The notes: generated by a model from the sequence alone, not told the origin. DNA of 64,000 bases from Symbiodinium natans (GCA_905221605.1 CAJNDS010002150.1:477485-541484), one strand, 5' to 3'. Numbered from the stretch's first letter, positions 34,648 through 46,062 are shown. Made by a program: numbers and translations.

Positions 34648-35654
34648 TCAATTTCGCAACATCCCCTGATCCACGGATGCGGGGCTTAGAGGGTCCAGTG
34701 CGCGCTCGATTTCTTCCTTCTCTTCCGGTGAGAGATCTGCAAGCTCAGCGGAAAATGGAACACCAAGCATGTCTGCCAGACGTTGCTGATAGAGCTTGGT
34801 GTAACCATTCTCGCTTCCCTGCATTCTGACCTGCAATTCAATGGCCTTTTTCAGCCATGGAACTGCAGCCTCATCCGATTTCAGCTTTTGCATCACGATG
34901 TACATGTCCCAGAAAGAGACAGCACTCCAGATACTTTCCACCTTTTGGTCGCGAAAGGTTCGGATGGCACGCAGGAAGTGCTCTTGGGCTTGTCGCAAAG
35001 CTTCGATGGCATCAGAGCTGCCTGAGCAGCGGCTCGCGCGCTGAAGCTCAACAAGTCCCATGACGCGGAAGGCATTGCCGAGCTGGGGACTCCTCGTACT
35101 CTGTAGGATGCGAGCAGCCTTATCTGCCTGAGATGAAGCCAGATTCAAGAGCAGCTGGTACTCGCCTTGAAATTAGGCGCCATCTTGGCCACAGTATTGG
35201 CCTGGAGTAGGAGAGCTTGCGCAAGCAAGCCCTGGTCCGTCTGATCCATTGGCACACTCTCAAATGCCCTCACGCTTTCTTCCGCTGCTCTGTGTGCCTC
35301 ATATATGTCCTGCCAGTGCTGAACTGGGCTGTTCTGCAAGAATGCCTTTTCGTGATACTCGCGCGCTTTTTCCAGACTCATGGTTGCACGGTGCAAGGGT
35401 GCAAGTTCTGCGCTTCTAACTGCCATTCGGGAGCTCTTGCTGCGGTTGTCCTCAAACTCCTCGTTGCTTCGAAGGGTTGTGTCTGTCACAACCTCAACCC
35501 GGGATGTACACATGACACACGCTGGACGCTGCTCTGCACAATGTCGGCAAATAAAAATACAGCGGCAGCTCAGCCGTTGCTTTGTGGCAGCGTTGCAGTG
35601 ATAGCATTGCTCCCACCCCGCCGAGCTGGTAGTGGAGCTTGAACTGGCTACCAT
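34648..35654 (-). pseudogene. RING-like zinc finger plus TPR-like helical protein, one-base frameshift
   Basis: Two overlapping minus-strand frames. The first, from ATG at 35654, begins with a cysteine cluster C-x2-C-x9-C-x-C-x3-C-x2-C-x6-C-x2-C (residues 17-49), a RING-like arrangement with Cys where His is usual, then helical repeat sequence (YHEKAFLQNSPVQHWQDIYE) to a stop at 35145. The second frame (to the stop at 34648) carries on with TPR-like helices (ALRQAQEHFLRAIRTF; AVPWLKKAIELQ). One missing base near 35163-35166, where GCGAGTACC would read KAEYQLLLNLA, reconciles them. Total about 335 codons with no intron. Family role inferred only: RING domains usually act as ubiquitin ligases and TPRs bind partners. 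The break may be a sequencing error or real inactivation. It lies in an intron-sized gap of the micro-exon series. Confidence 0.7.
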
Positions 35655-36542
35655 TATGGAACGGCACAACGTGGACTAGGATGAAGTGTGCAAATCCTAG
35701 AATGAGAGCGCAACGGCGTACAGACTAGCTTCATGCTGGAGATTCATAGACTTGCCTCTATTCCTAGTGCCTGCTGGGCCCAGAATGCACGTGCATGAGC
35801 TGCCTCTCATGCATGATCAAAGCGAGTCTACTTACACATACGTCATCTTGATGCAGAAGCAGCCCTAAACCCTAAACCCCCAAACCCCCAAACCCCCAAA
35901 CCCCCAAACCCCTAAACCCTAAACCCTAAACCCTAAACAGGAGGGCGCTGGAAGAGGCCGGATTTACTAGGGAGACTCTTTCCACTCTTGTGCCGGACTC
36001 TTTCCAATGCTGCTCATACCATCTCCTTTGTTTTGGCATGTTGGCTTTCAGTGCTTTAGGGTTTAGGGTTTAGGGTTTCGGGTAGTTCTCTCAATCTACT
36101 GCAGTTGATGCTTAACGACTAAACCCTAGATCCTATTCCCGGATCAATGAGGTAACCTCCCTTTCTTGTTGTCAGCGCAAAGCAGGGCGTCCTGACATAC
36201 TCAATTGAACATGGAACCCCCCGACCCTCCAAAATCAAATGCTCTCCACCTTATCTAGACGGGAAGTTCAATATTGGGTCTAGGGTTTAGGGTTTCGGGT
36301 ATAGGGTTTAGGGTTAGGGGTCAGGGGCTAAAAAGAAAACAAGGGGAACGGGATCTAAAGCTTGAGCACTTGCGGATCTAGTCCGGGATTGTCCTGCACC
36401 ACCCTCTCTGCAAGCATGCCTGGGCACGGCAAATCCTAAAGAGAAGAACCACATAACTCATGCTTCTGAAGAAGGGTTTAGGGTTTAGGGTTTAGGTTTT
36501 AGGGTTCAGGGTTCAGGGTTTAGGGTTTAGGGTTTAGGGCTT

Positions 36543-36639
36543 GGGATGTTCCCTCTTCTGCTAAGAGTCCTTAATGGGGAGTATAGAACACCCTATTGCA
36601 ATCCCTATTAAGGACTGCTAGTATAGGGTGGAACATCCC
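36543..36639. mobile_element. Inverted-repeat element, GGATGTTCCCCCTTATAC family
   Basis: GGGATGTTCCCTCTTCTGCT...AGTCCTTAATGGGGA paired with AATCCCTATTAAGGACTGCT...GTGGAACATCCCC. About 97 bp, intact inverted ends, no coding content. Confidence 0.7.
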
Positions 36640-37256
36640 CAAGAGAAGGCCATCAGTATCAGTAGAGATGGATCATGCCACCAAGAAACCAAAGCGAAAG
36701 CAAACTCAGAGCTGCAAAAGTGTGGGCTATGAGGCTATGAGGCCTGGACAGAATTAATATGGGTTGGAAACATTGACCGAAACCCCCCCTCACCCCGAAA
36801 AAAGACAAGAGCCTAAATAAAACTCTAACCCCCGCCCCCAGTTCCCATAGGATGCGGAGAAGATCAGCCCTTTCTTGCAGTCTGCCTTACGCATGGCCAG
36901 ATCATCACAAACATAGTCCCTTTTGAACTAAGCTCAAGTGTCCGGATGCCACCACCCCCCCGAACCAGAATGTGGAGGGTTTGCCGGGCCGTCTACACCC
37001 AAACCCTAAACCCTAAACCCTAAACCCTAAACCCTCTGAGACTCTGAGCCCTTCCGCCAACTTCATCGGTGCCCGAAACAAAGAGCCAAGCCAATCCCAT
37101 GCACAGCCCTGAGCCCTTATCAGCCCCAGTGCCCTTATAAACCCTAAACCCTAAACCCTAAACCCTAAACCCTAAACCCTAAACCCTAAACCCTAAACCC
37201 TAAACCCTAAACCCTAAACCCTAAACCCCTGAACTCCCTCCCTCAATGCCGCCCAG

Positions 37257-37281
37257 CTTCAGAAGGCATCTAAGGCAGAGA
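37257..37281 (+). CDS. Possible plus-strand coil exon, LQKASKAE
   Basis: After CCTCAATGCCGCCCAG the plus strand reads LQKASKAE before A|GTGGCC. The minus strand is also open (AATLCLRCLLKLGG). Ambiguous. Confidence 0.2.
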
Positions 37282-37637
37282 GTGGCCGCAGGCACTGTGG
37301 TCCCTGTGAGCTTCCGTGGCGACGGGGTTGAAGAATGACTGGAAGGCTTTAGAGTTTAGTCAAATTGTCAAAGCTAAACCCTAAACCATATACCCTAAGC
37401 CCCGCATTCCAAACCCTCAAGCCCTCGAACCCTCGACCAAGGAAGCCCCACACCTCCAAACCACCATCCCTCGAAAAACTCTTCAAGTCAGATGCCTACC
37501 ACCCCCCCCCCCCCCCCCCCCCCCACTCACAACAACCCTGAAAATCCATAAGCCCCTAAAGCCTCAACCCTAAGCCCTTGACACCCCTCCACCCCGACAC
37601 CCCTAACAAACCCCCAGGCAGCAAACCCACGCGTCAC

Positions 37638-37682
37638 CTGGGGCAACAGGATGCCTTTGGTGCCAGAGGGCCAGAGGCAGCC
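37638..37682 (-). CDS. Exon, GCLWPSGTKGILLPQ
   Basis: 45 bp, phase 0 both ends, after CCGAATGACAG|GGC and before CAG|GTGACG. Confidence 0.45.
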
Positions 37683-38564
37683 CTGTCATTCGGCTGGAGT
37701 GACGGGGTGGTTTTGGAGTTGTAGGACTGCTTTTCGGGTCACATGAAACAAATTCCGTGAGTAGGCTTGTTAGGTTTCGAGCTTGGGGCTTGGGGCTTAG
37801 GGTTCAGGGTTTGAGTGTCTGAGGGTTCGAGGTGTAGGCTTCAGGGTTATTTGCCCGAGTTCAGGGGGTTGAGGTGGTCTAGAGGGTAGGGATGCAGAGT
37901 AACCCTAAACCCTAAACCCTAAAACCCGAAACCCTGCACCCTAAACCCTAAACCCTGAACCCTAAACCCTGAACCCTAAACCCTAAACCCTAAAACCTAA
38001 ACCCTTTCAGGTTTGGGTGGCTCAGTGCTCTTGGTCGAAGCAGACGCAGGGCGCCTGGGAGTGTCTGCGTGAACCCTGCGACCTCTAATCCCTACTTGGA
38101 GGCTCATGGGTAGTTATCCCAAACCCTAAACTCTACACGCTAAACTCGAAAACCTGAACCCTAAACCCTAAACCCCAAACCCTAAACCCTAAACCCTGAA
38201 CCCTAAACCCTGAACCCTAAACCCTGAACCCTAATCAGTGCTGCTATTCATATGGGGGTTTCCGAAAAGGGAGTACCCTTTATGGGGTTCTTGTAAAAGG
38301 GTTGTAGTGTTTTTGGGGGTGTATAAGCGGTACCTCTCTTTTTGGAAATCCAGATATGGCAACAATAGTTGTAACCTTGTTTAGGGTACTTTATCAGCCC
38401 GATTCTAACTACCCTGAAGTACGTGTGAGCCCTGGCATAAACCCAAAACCCAAAACTCAAAACCCAAAACCGTAAACCCTAAGCCCTAAACCCTAAATCC
38501 TAAACACGAAACCCTAAACCCTAAACATCACAGCCCTTCACCTCAAACCCCTGAACCATAAGCT

Positions 38565-39035
38565 GCCTCAGCCCTAACAACCCAACCCCCAACCCCAACC
38601 CCCCCCCCCCCAACTCCCCCCCCCACCCCCAACCCCCCCCCCCCCCAACCCCCACCAACCCCCCCCACCAACCCCGCCCCCCAAACCCCCAACCCCCAAA
38701 CCCCCAAACCCCCAAACCCCCAAACCCCCAAACCCCCCCCTAAACCCCCAAACCCCCCAAACCCCACCCCCCAACCCCCAAACCCCCCTAAACCCCTAAA
38801 CCCCTGAACCCCTAAAACCCCTAAACCCCTAAACCCCTCACCCCCAAACACCCCCAAACCCCCAAACCCCCAAACCCCCAAACCCCCAAACCCCCAAACC
38901 CCCAAACCCCCAAACCCCCAAACCCCCAAACCCCCAAACCCCCTAACCCCCTAACCCCCTAAACCCCCAAACCCCTAAACCCCTAAACCCCCAAACCCCT
39001 AAACCCCTACCCCTAAACCCCCAAACCCCTAAACC
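38565..39035. repeat. CCCCCAAA-type C-rich array
   Basis: 470 bp of CCCCCAAA, CCCCTAAA and poly-C. The Gly/Trp/Phe-rich minus frames over it are artefacts. It lies in the position of the C-rich block beside the exon at 39050. Confidence 0.9.
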
Positions 39036-39049
39036 CAGGGCACCTCCAC

Positions 39050-39103
39050 CTCTGCAGATCCGTCGACGGCGGTGTAGGCTTCGAAGACGTCGCCCTGGAG
39101 CGC
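39050..39103 (-). CDS. Exon, ALQGDVFEAYTAVDGSAE
   Basis: 54 bp (18 codons), phase 0 both ends, after CCATGCGAAG|GCG and before GAG|GTGGAG. GDVFEAYTAVDGSAE resembles the GEVLE.. module core only loosely. Confidence 0.5.
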
Positions 39104-39888
39104 CTTCGCATGGGGGCGCTGAGGTGTTGGGGTTTGGGGGTTCGGGGTTTTGGGGTTTAAAGTTTAGGGTTTAGGGATTTGGGAGGTAAGGGCGGGGTGG
39201 GGGGGGGGGGGGCGAGGCTTGGGTTTGGGGATTTGAGGCTCTAGGAGCCAAGCTCTTTCGTTAATCTCCATCGACAACGGCTAACGACGGCCATTACGAC
39301 TACGATTACTACGACGACTACGGCTTGTAGTCGTTACTATCATGAGAAATGGCAAAGCTGCGAGAAGTATTAATGATTATTAATGGACATAAGAAGGGCA
39401 AGCATTCTTATGAGTTGACTGCGGCTGTTGTCACCGTCACTTGGACTGTTTTTGCTGCCGTAGTTTGCATTGCTATTGCTATTAGTTAGCTCTGCTTCGT
39501 ATTCTGATTGTTCGTATCAGTGAGTCTGAGGGTTGTCCTGCATTGTGGGGCCTTAAATGCTCCTGGCCCACCCACCCCCCCCCCCCTCTCCCAAAACCCA
39601 AACTGAGAACCATTGCGATGTCTTTGGAGTTTAGGGTCTAAATACCTTGAACACCTGAAATCGTAAACGCCCCAAACCCTAGTACCCTGAACCCTAAATA
39701 CCCTCAATGAACAACTCATCTCCAAGTACCCCCCCCCCCCCCCCCCCCCCGGCCCGCACCCCACACCCCTCCCGCACACCACCACCCCAAACCCTCAACC
39801 CTCAACCCTGAACCCTGAACCCTAAACCCTAAACCCTAAACCCTAAACCCTAAACCCCCCCAAGCCTAAACTCACACCCCCGCCGTGC

Positions 39889-39924
39889 CTCAACAGTCTG
39901 GGCGCCCGCTCGGAGAGGCGCCAC
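39889..39924 (-). CDS. Exon, VAPLRAGAQTVE
   Basis: 36 bp, phase 0 both ends, after GGTGGCGCAG|GTG and before GAG|GCACGG. A longer form to a GT donor at 39877 is possible. Confidence 0.4.
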
Positions 39925-40594
39925 CTGCGCCACCGCGAAGTGCCTCGGCATTCGGGGCCCTAAGACGCTTAGAAACCCTTAAACCCCTTAAACCCCTTAA
40001 ACCCGTTAACCAAACCCCTTAAACCCTTTAACCCTTAAACCCCTTAGACCCGTCAAACCTTAAGCCCCTCGATTCCTTAAGCCCCTTTGACCCTTAAAGC
40101 CCTTTTAACCCTTAAAGCCCTAAAGCCCTAAACCCGTACACCCTGAACCTAGAGGGGTGGCCTCAGGGCAGCCGGGGCCAAACGCCCCAAACCTCAACCC
40201 TAAACCCCCCAAACCCCCTATAAACCTCAAACCCTAACCCTAAACCCCAACCCCCCCGAACCCCTAACCCTAAACCCACAACACCCTGCATAAACCTCAA
40301 ACCCTCAACGCCACAAAGTCCCCCCCCAAACCTCGAACCCTAAACCCCGAACCCGGGTCCGAGATTCCTCCGAAGAAGCTTCTTGAAGGCAGAGAGATCC
40401 AGGGAGCCCTACCAGGTGCTTAGGGAGGCCTTAGGGGCTTAGAGGGTTCAGGGTTCGAGGTTGAGCCCGAAATCCTAAACCCTAAACCCTAAACCCTAAA
40501 CCCTAAACCCTAAACCCTAAACCCTAAACCCTAAACCCTAAACCCTAAACCCTAAACCCTAAACCCTAAACCCTACTCATGTCTGGTCTTCGGC

Positions 40595-40651
40595 TTGAGG
40601 GCTCGTCTCGGCGTTGGCTTCCAGGCTCCGTTTTGTTTGGGCATTGCGGCG
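40595..40651 (-). CDS. Exon, RRNAQTKRSLEANAETSPQ
   Basis: After GATCCGGCTGAAG|CGC an open helix-like frame reads RRNAQTKRSLEANAETS. The donor is uncertain (GC after SPQ used here; GC after SLE is an alternative). Left flank is a 110-bp CCCTAAA array. Confidence 0.4.
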
Positions 40652-41135
40652 CTTCAGCCGGATCATTGGGCGCACTATCCCGCCGGGGGGGGGGTTGGAG
40701 TTGAGGAGGCTGGGTTCATTGAGTTGATTTTTCGATGTTGCTTAGGGTTTAGGGTTTAGGGTTTAGGGTTGAGGGTTGAGGGTTGAGGGTCGACAAAAAG
40801 AGCTCAGTAACTGTGCAAGAGTGGAGACAGAGCGCCTTCCACATTGGTGCCCAGTGGAAGAATGATGAGGGCCCCAAGCCTGAAACCCTAAACCCTAAGT
40901 ACCCAAAGCGTGCCTTTCTCTAGGGCTTAGGGTTTAGGGTTTTATTCATCTGCAGGGTTATAGAAAGGCTTAACCCGAGGTCCCTCAGCCCGAAACCTTT
41001 AACAACCCCCCTAAACCCTAAACCCTAAACCCTAAACGCTAAACCCTAAACCCTAAACCCTAAACCCTAAAACCCTAAAACCCTAAACCCTTGAACGCCC
41101 CATCCCTCCCCATCCTCCGGCGCGCAACGGGCAAC

Positions 41136-41153
41136 TAGCGCCGCACGTCGCTC
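41136..41153 (-). CDS. Possible short exon, ERRAAL
   Basis: After CAGCTCCATCAG|GAG reads ERRAAL before GTTGCC. If not spliced there the frame continues VARCAPEDGEGW. End provisional. Confidence 0.25.
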
Positions 41154-41616
41154 CTGATGGAGCTGTTTTGGGGGTTTTTTTGGTGGGGTTTAGGATCTGG
41201 GGGTCTTGGTAGGGTTTAGGTCTTTGGTAGAGTTTAGGCTCTTCGAAGTTTGGGGGGGGGGGGGGAGCTTGATGTGCTTAGGGTTTGCGTGGTAGAGTGT
41301 GGGTTTCTGGCTTAGGGTTTACCCCCGAAAACCAGAACCCGAGGTTGAGGTGTTTGGGGGGTTTTGCGGGCTTAGGGCTGGGCGCCGGGGTCGAGCTCCC
41401 ACTGCTGCAAAGGAGAACTTTGGGGCGGGCAGGCACAGGGGGCGTAGGGTTTTAGGGTTTAGGGTTCAGGGTTTGGGGTTTAGGGTTTAGGGTTTAGGGT
41501 TCAGGGTTCAGGGTTCAGGGTTTAGGGTTTAGGGTTTAGGGTTTAGGGTTTAGGGTTTAGGGTGCAGGGTTTAGGATTTAGGATTTAGGAGTGTACGCGA
41601 GTTTGCTCTGCGTCAC

Positions 41617-41640
41617 CTGCTTGCTCATTTTGCAATCGCC
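41617..41640 (-). CDS. Possible short exon, GDCKMSKQ
   Basis: 24 bp after TTCTAAGCAAG|GGC and before CAG|GTGACG. A longer alternative continues VTQSKLA to GTACAC. Confidence 0.3.
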
Positions 41641-42269
41641 CTTGCTTAGAAACCTCAGGCCTTCGGCCCGACACGGGTGTTGGCTTAGGTTTAGGGTTTA
41701 GGGTTCAGGGTTCAGGGTTCAGGGTTTAGGGTTCAGGGTTCAGGGTTTAGGGCTCAGGGTTTAGGGTTTAGGTTTTAGGGTTTCGGGTTTAGGGCATAGG
41801 GTATAGGGTTTAGGGCTAGGGTTTAGGGTTTTGGGTATAGGGCATAGGGTTTAGGGTTTGGGGTTTAGGGTTTAGGGTTTAGGGTTTAGGGTTTAGGGTT
41901 TAACCCTAAACCCTAAACGCGAAACCCGAGACTGGAAAGCGTTGAAACCTTGCCTGCAACCTGCACTGTAGCAGTTTAGCGTTTTAGGGCATTTGGGGTC
42001 TTAGCAGTTAGTGCGTTTTAGGGTGTAGGGTTCTAGGGTTCTAGGGTTTAGGGGCTTTTAGGGTTTTAGGGTTTAGGGTTTAGGGTTTAGGGTTTAGGGT
42101 TTAGGGTTTAGGGTTTAGGTTTAGGGTTTAGGGTTTAGGGTTTAGGGTTTAGGGTTTAGGGTTTAGGGTTTAGGGTTTAGGGTTTAGGGTTTAGGGTTTA
42201 GGGGGTTTTGAGGCTCTAAAACGCTTCCGGCACTCTAATGTATTGGGATGCGGTCCGCGGATGGGGCGC

Positions 42270-42323
42270 CTTCGTCGTGGGGACCGGCTGGGCCTCCAGA
42301 AAGCTCTTCAGGGACCCTGCGTC
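42270..42323 (-). CDS. Coil exon, DAGSLKSFLEAQPVPTTK
   Basis: 54 bp (18 codons), phase 0 both ends, after CGTAGCTGAG|GAC and before AAG|GCGCCCC. The same AAG|GCGCCCC donor context ends 44626-44679. Confidence 0.5.
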
Positions 42324-42639
42324 CTCAGCTACGACCGGGCCATGTTGGCATGCGGGGCCCGCAAACCCTAAACCCGGTAAGCCCTAAACCCTTTAGGGGC
42401 TTAGGGTTTAGGGTCTAGGGTCTAGGGTTTAGGGGCTTAGGGCTTAGGCCGTAGGATGCAGCTTACAGCACAAAAGGATGTAAGAGCTCTTGCAAGGAAA
42501 TTGCAGGGGCTCGGAACAGGTTTTCCGGATGTTGGGTGCATTGTGGAACTTTCTCCCAGATGCAAGGCCCCAAGCCCAAAAATTTCATATGACAAAAAGA
42601 ACCCACCCTAAACTCCACCCAACATCTAGCCCAAAACTT

Positions 42640-42743
42640 GGGATGTTCCCCCTTATCCTAATAGTTCTGCTCAGGGATTATAGTACTAGGGGTACGAGAA
42701 TCCCTATAAAGGTATGGACTGTTGGAGAAAGGAGGAACGTCCC
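42640..42743. mobile_element. Inverted-repeat element, GGATGTTCCCCCTTATAC family
   Basis: GGGATGTTCCCCCTTATCCT...GGGATTATAGTA paired with GAATCCCTATAAAGG...AGGAGGAACGTCCC. About 104 bp. Confidence 0.65.
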
Positions 42744-42907
42744 AACCAAAACTCTGAACCCAAAGATCTGGGCTTCCCAGCGAGGCGGCCGCCCTTGGCG
42801 CCCGCGTCCGCGAAGAGTCTCTGGGGCGTGGTGCCCTGTGCGGGAGTTGTTGGGGTTCTTCTTTGGGGGTTGTGGGTTAGATTTTGGGGTTTAAGGCTTT
42901 AGAATTT

Positions 42908-43179
42908 GTTGAAGTCGTCCTCTGCGCACCTCTTGTTGCAGGGCATTCTGTCCATGTGAACAATTTTCGGGCCGGCTTCGGCTGCGCAACAAGTGTTGCT
43001 GATCCGCAGCACTCCCAGGCTATGTTGTGTAGCCCCAGAGTAGCAGAGCCAACGGCAAACCGCTTTAAATGAAGCCCTCATCATGGATGCAGCTGAGCAT
43101 CGAAAACATGAGCAAGACGCAGGTTCGCAAGCTGATGAGGTTCAGAGCTCGGGATAAGGAGATCCGTGCCTGTAAACAG
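42908..43179. repeat. Duplicated segment, copy 1 (5' part of the 254-codon ORF)
   Basis: 272 bp nearly identical to 43943-44211: five substitutions and a 3-bp deletion counted by eye. It spans the region upstream of ATG 43069 and the first 37 codons. Confidence 0.95.
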
Positions 43180-43833
43180 GTTAAGAGCCTGGAGATTCCA
43201 CCGATTGAGTATGGGCGGGCAAAGGAAGATATTGGTGGCACCAGGGATATAGATCATCAATGCAGTGATGCACGGGCTAGATGTGCGCATGGCATTTTGG
43301 GTCGGATTGGCATCATCATGGACAACCTCGAGAAATGGACGCAGAATATCGAAGCCATTTTGGAGCCACCCTGCATGCACAATTGGAACAATTTCTATGA
43401 CGTCGGGACGCACAACATCGCCAGTCAGACGACTCTGCAGGGATCCTATGCCACATGTCAGGGGGGACTTTGCACCAGCTCCGTGACGCAAACTCCTCGA
43501 GATTTTCCTCCTATCCACTTGGATCCTGGTGGTAGCTCCTCCGCGCCCTTGACGTGCGAGGTCAAGACACAGTATGATAAGCTGCACCTTGACTGCATTG
43601 CTGCATGCGCAAGGCTCAACGAAGCCTTGGGAACTGCTGTCAGCAGTTTTCCGTACGGGAGGCTTTCTTGGGACGAAGAGGCTTGGCAGTTTCGCCGCAG
43701 AGTGTGCAAGGCCTATGACGTGCTTATCGACGTGCGAGACCAGCTGCGAACGTACCGTTCACAGAGACGTTCTGATGCCACCACCCAGACAGAATTGCCG
43801 AGGGTCCTTCGATTCAGCGTCCCTGCGGCGTAA
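43069..43833 (+). CDS. Unrecognised 254-residue protein
   Basis: Single uninterrupted frame with ATG at 43069 and stop TAA at 43831; a second in-frame ATG is at 43087. The basic N-terminus (KTQVRKLMRFRARDKEIRAC) is followed by a mixed middle and a helical C-terminal third (YDKLHLDCIAACARLNEALG; FRRRVCKAYDVLIDVRDQL). Two Thr-Gln-Thr motifs (SVTQTPRD, TTQTELP) resemble LC8 dynein-light-chain anchors, an unsupported inference. No membrane segment or signal peptide is seen. The duplicated 5' block ends exactly where this ORF has CAG|GTTAAG, a possible donor, so codon 37 could be an exon end. The gene sits on the strand opposite the micro-exon series, in a gap between exons 42270 and 44626. Confidence 0.6.
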   Translation: MKPSSWMQLSIENMSKTQVRKLMRFRARDKEIRACKQVKSLEIPPIEYGRAKEDIGGTRDIDHQCSDARARCAHGILGRIGIIMDNLEKWTQNIEAILEPPCMHNWNNFYDVGTHNIASQTTLQGSYATCQGGLCTSSVTQTPRDFPPIHLDPGGSSSAPLTCEVKTQYDKLHLDCIAACARLNEALGTAVSSFPYGRLSWDEEAWQFRRRVCKAYDVLIDVRDQLRTYRSQRRSDATTQTELPRVLRFSVPAA

Positions 43834-43942
43834 CGCCTTGTACGACTCTAGTGCACAGCCGGCCACTGTCGAAGAACGAGGGTAACCGCACGGCTCACGA
43901 CTTCGAATTCGTCGTTCAGAAGCCCATCCTTACGCGGGGGGT

Positions 43943-44211
43943 GTTGAAGTCGTCTGCGCACCTCTTGTTGCAGGGCATTCTGTCCATGTGAACAATTTTC
44001 GGGCCGGCTTCAGTTGCGCAACAAGTGTTGCTGATCCGCAGTACTCCCAGGCTATGTTGTGTAGCCCCAGAGTAGCAGAGCCAACGGCAAACCGCTTTGA
44101 ATGAAGCCCTCATCATGGATGCAGCTGAGCATCGAAAACATGAGCAAGACGCAGGTTCGCAAGCTGATGAGGTTCAGAGCTCGGGATAAGGAGATACGTG
44201 CCTGTAAACAG
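43943..44211 (+). pseudogene. Duplicated 5' fragment of the 254-codon ORF, copy 2
   Basis: 269 bp copy of 42908-43179. It carries the same ATG (44102) and the first 37 codons, then diverges after TGTAAACAG into AATTTATAG, stopping after two further codons. Truncated, so non-functional as a full protein. Confidence 0.85.
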
Positions 44212-44625
44212 AATTTATAGGGTTTAGGCCTTAGTTATGGACGGAGGGTCCTGTCCATAAGGGATTCAGGTGTATACCGGGTTAGAGGGTGAACGCGCAA
44301 GGAAACTCTACTGAAAGCCTCGCAAGCATGTTGCTAGATATGCTCAAGCTCGAGAAAGCGAAACTACAAGCCGACTTTGAATCGTATGATAGGAACCCCC
44401 TCCCAGCCGAATTTCTGAACTCTTGCAGGCCCAAACCTACGCCCGGATCTTCAAGCGAAACTCTAAACCCCACCCAGAAGGGATTATTCGAATCCCTAAA
44501 CCGTAAACCCCTAAAGCCCTAAAAGCCCTAAAAGCCCTAAAGCCCTAAAGCCCTAAAGCCCTAAAGCCCTAAAGCCCTGAAGCCCTAAAGCCCTCAAGCC
44601 CTAAAGCGACCCTTCGTCGGGGCGC

Positions 44626-44679
44626 CTTCTCCGCGATCTGTGTCCAGAGAGCTGCGGCTATGTTCTGCTGGTAATGGTC
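44626..44679 (-). CDS. Exon, DHYQQNIAAALWTQIAEK
   Basis: 54 bp (18 codons), phase 0 both ends, after GACTGGGCAG|GAC and before AAG|GCGCCCC. Helical. Confidence 0.55.
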
Positions 44680-44846
44680 CTGCCCAGTCAGCCCTAAACC
44701 CTGGAGGTCTACCCTCTACGCCCTACAAGCCCTGATAACTTAGAAGCATGTGCCCTGAACCCTAAACCCTGAACCCTTAACCCTGAACCCTACACCCTCA
44801 GCTTTGTGTTGCTAAGCCTCAGGACCTGAAACCCAGCAACCTCAAC

Positions 44847-44894
44847 CCGGATATACAGCAGCCAAGGCTCCACCAAGACAGCCGACGCTTCGTC
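44847..44894 (-). CDS. Exon, DEASAVLVEPWLLYIR
   Basis: 48 bp, phase 0 both ends, after CACACTCTCTGAG|GAC and before CGG|GTTGAGG (GGGTTGA repeat as donor). Confidence 0.5.
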
Positions 44895-45560
44895 CTCAGA
44901 GAGTGTGGATTTAGGGCTTGATCGGGGTCAGATTTACGGTTTCGGGTTTCGAGTCTAGGGTCTAGGGTTTGGAGGTTTTGGGTTTAGGGTCTAGAGCTTG
45001 GGGCTTAGGGTTTGGGTGTAGGGTGCAGGGTCTACGCACTTCCCAGCGCGTTGTCGACCTCGGAGTTTCTCGGGGTTAAGCTATGGGCCACGAGTATGAG
45101 CCCAGGAATTGGGTTCCCTAGATACCAGAGATTTCGGGGTCAGGAGTTGAGGGATTACCGTTTAGATCGGGGCTTGATTTAGGGGTTCGGGGATTGCAGT
45201 TTTGGGGCCAGAGAGCAGGTTGGGTGAGTTAAGCACCTGAAGTTCCCAAATCACCCGAAAGCTCTGAGATTCAGGCTTTAGGGCTGTTGTCTTCATGTGT
45301 AGGGCCCCGGGGCAGCGAGGGGAGCTGAAAACACGGAAGAATTTCAAGAAGGAACGGCAGCCGCAACGGAGCTTGCTGCGGGGGTTCCTATACAAACTCC
45401 CATTAGCTGGATTTCTGATTAGGCACCCCCGATGACCTCATCATAGCCTAAAGCCCTCTGACCCTAAACCCATCAACCCTAAGCCAACTCGAAAGGGTAT
45501 GCCCTCCATCCTACCCCTGAACCCTAAACCCTGAAGCCGCCTACCCATCTTTTCGAGAAC

Positions 45561-45614
45561 TGCCCAAGAAAGGGCCTCCAAAAGAGCCTTGCAGGCTGCT
45601 TGGGCACGCTGGAC
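45561..45614 (-). CDS. Coiled-coil exon, VQRAQAACKALLEALSWA
   Basis: 54 bp, phase 0 both ends, after CCGCCCCTCCTCAAG|GTC and before GCA|GTTCTC. Clear Ala/Leu helix with a strong pyrimidine tract. Confidence 0.55.
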
Positions 45615-46004
45615 CTTGAGGAGGGGCGGCTTTGGGGTGCGGCGTCGAGGTTCAAGTTCGGCATGCTGGGGATTCGGAATGTTTGCTTAGGGCCACGGAT
45701 TTGGTCTGATAAGGTTAGAAAAGCCCACAGGGTGTTGAGGATGCAAGCCCGAAGAAGCCCCCTGTTTAAACGACGACTCCTGGGCGTCGTGGGCGCATGC
45801 AGCTGAACTGAACAGCGTCAGGGCCGCCGTAAGAACCACAACAGCATTGAGACCCGAACCCTAAACCCCATTCCACAAGGCGCTGGAGATGTTGGATGCT
45901 TCTAGGGAACCCTGTTCCCTAAAACCTAAACCATAAACCCTTAACCCTGAACCCTAAAACCCTGAACCCTAAACCCTAAGCCCTAAACCCCACCCCCCCC
46001 AAAA

Positions 46005-46062
46005 AATATATATAATATAATATAATATAATATATTATAATATAATATAATATAATATAAAA
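46005..46062. repeat. ATATAATATA microsatellite
   Basis: About 55 bp of ATAAT/ATATA repeats next to a CCCTAAA block. Confidence 0.9.

Noticed and set aside
38521-38929. Gly/Trp/Phe-rich minus-strand frames
   Set aside because: Translation of CCCCCAAA repeat; no composition or start signal of a gene.
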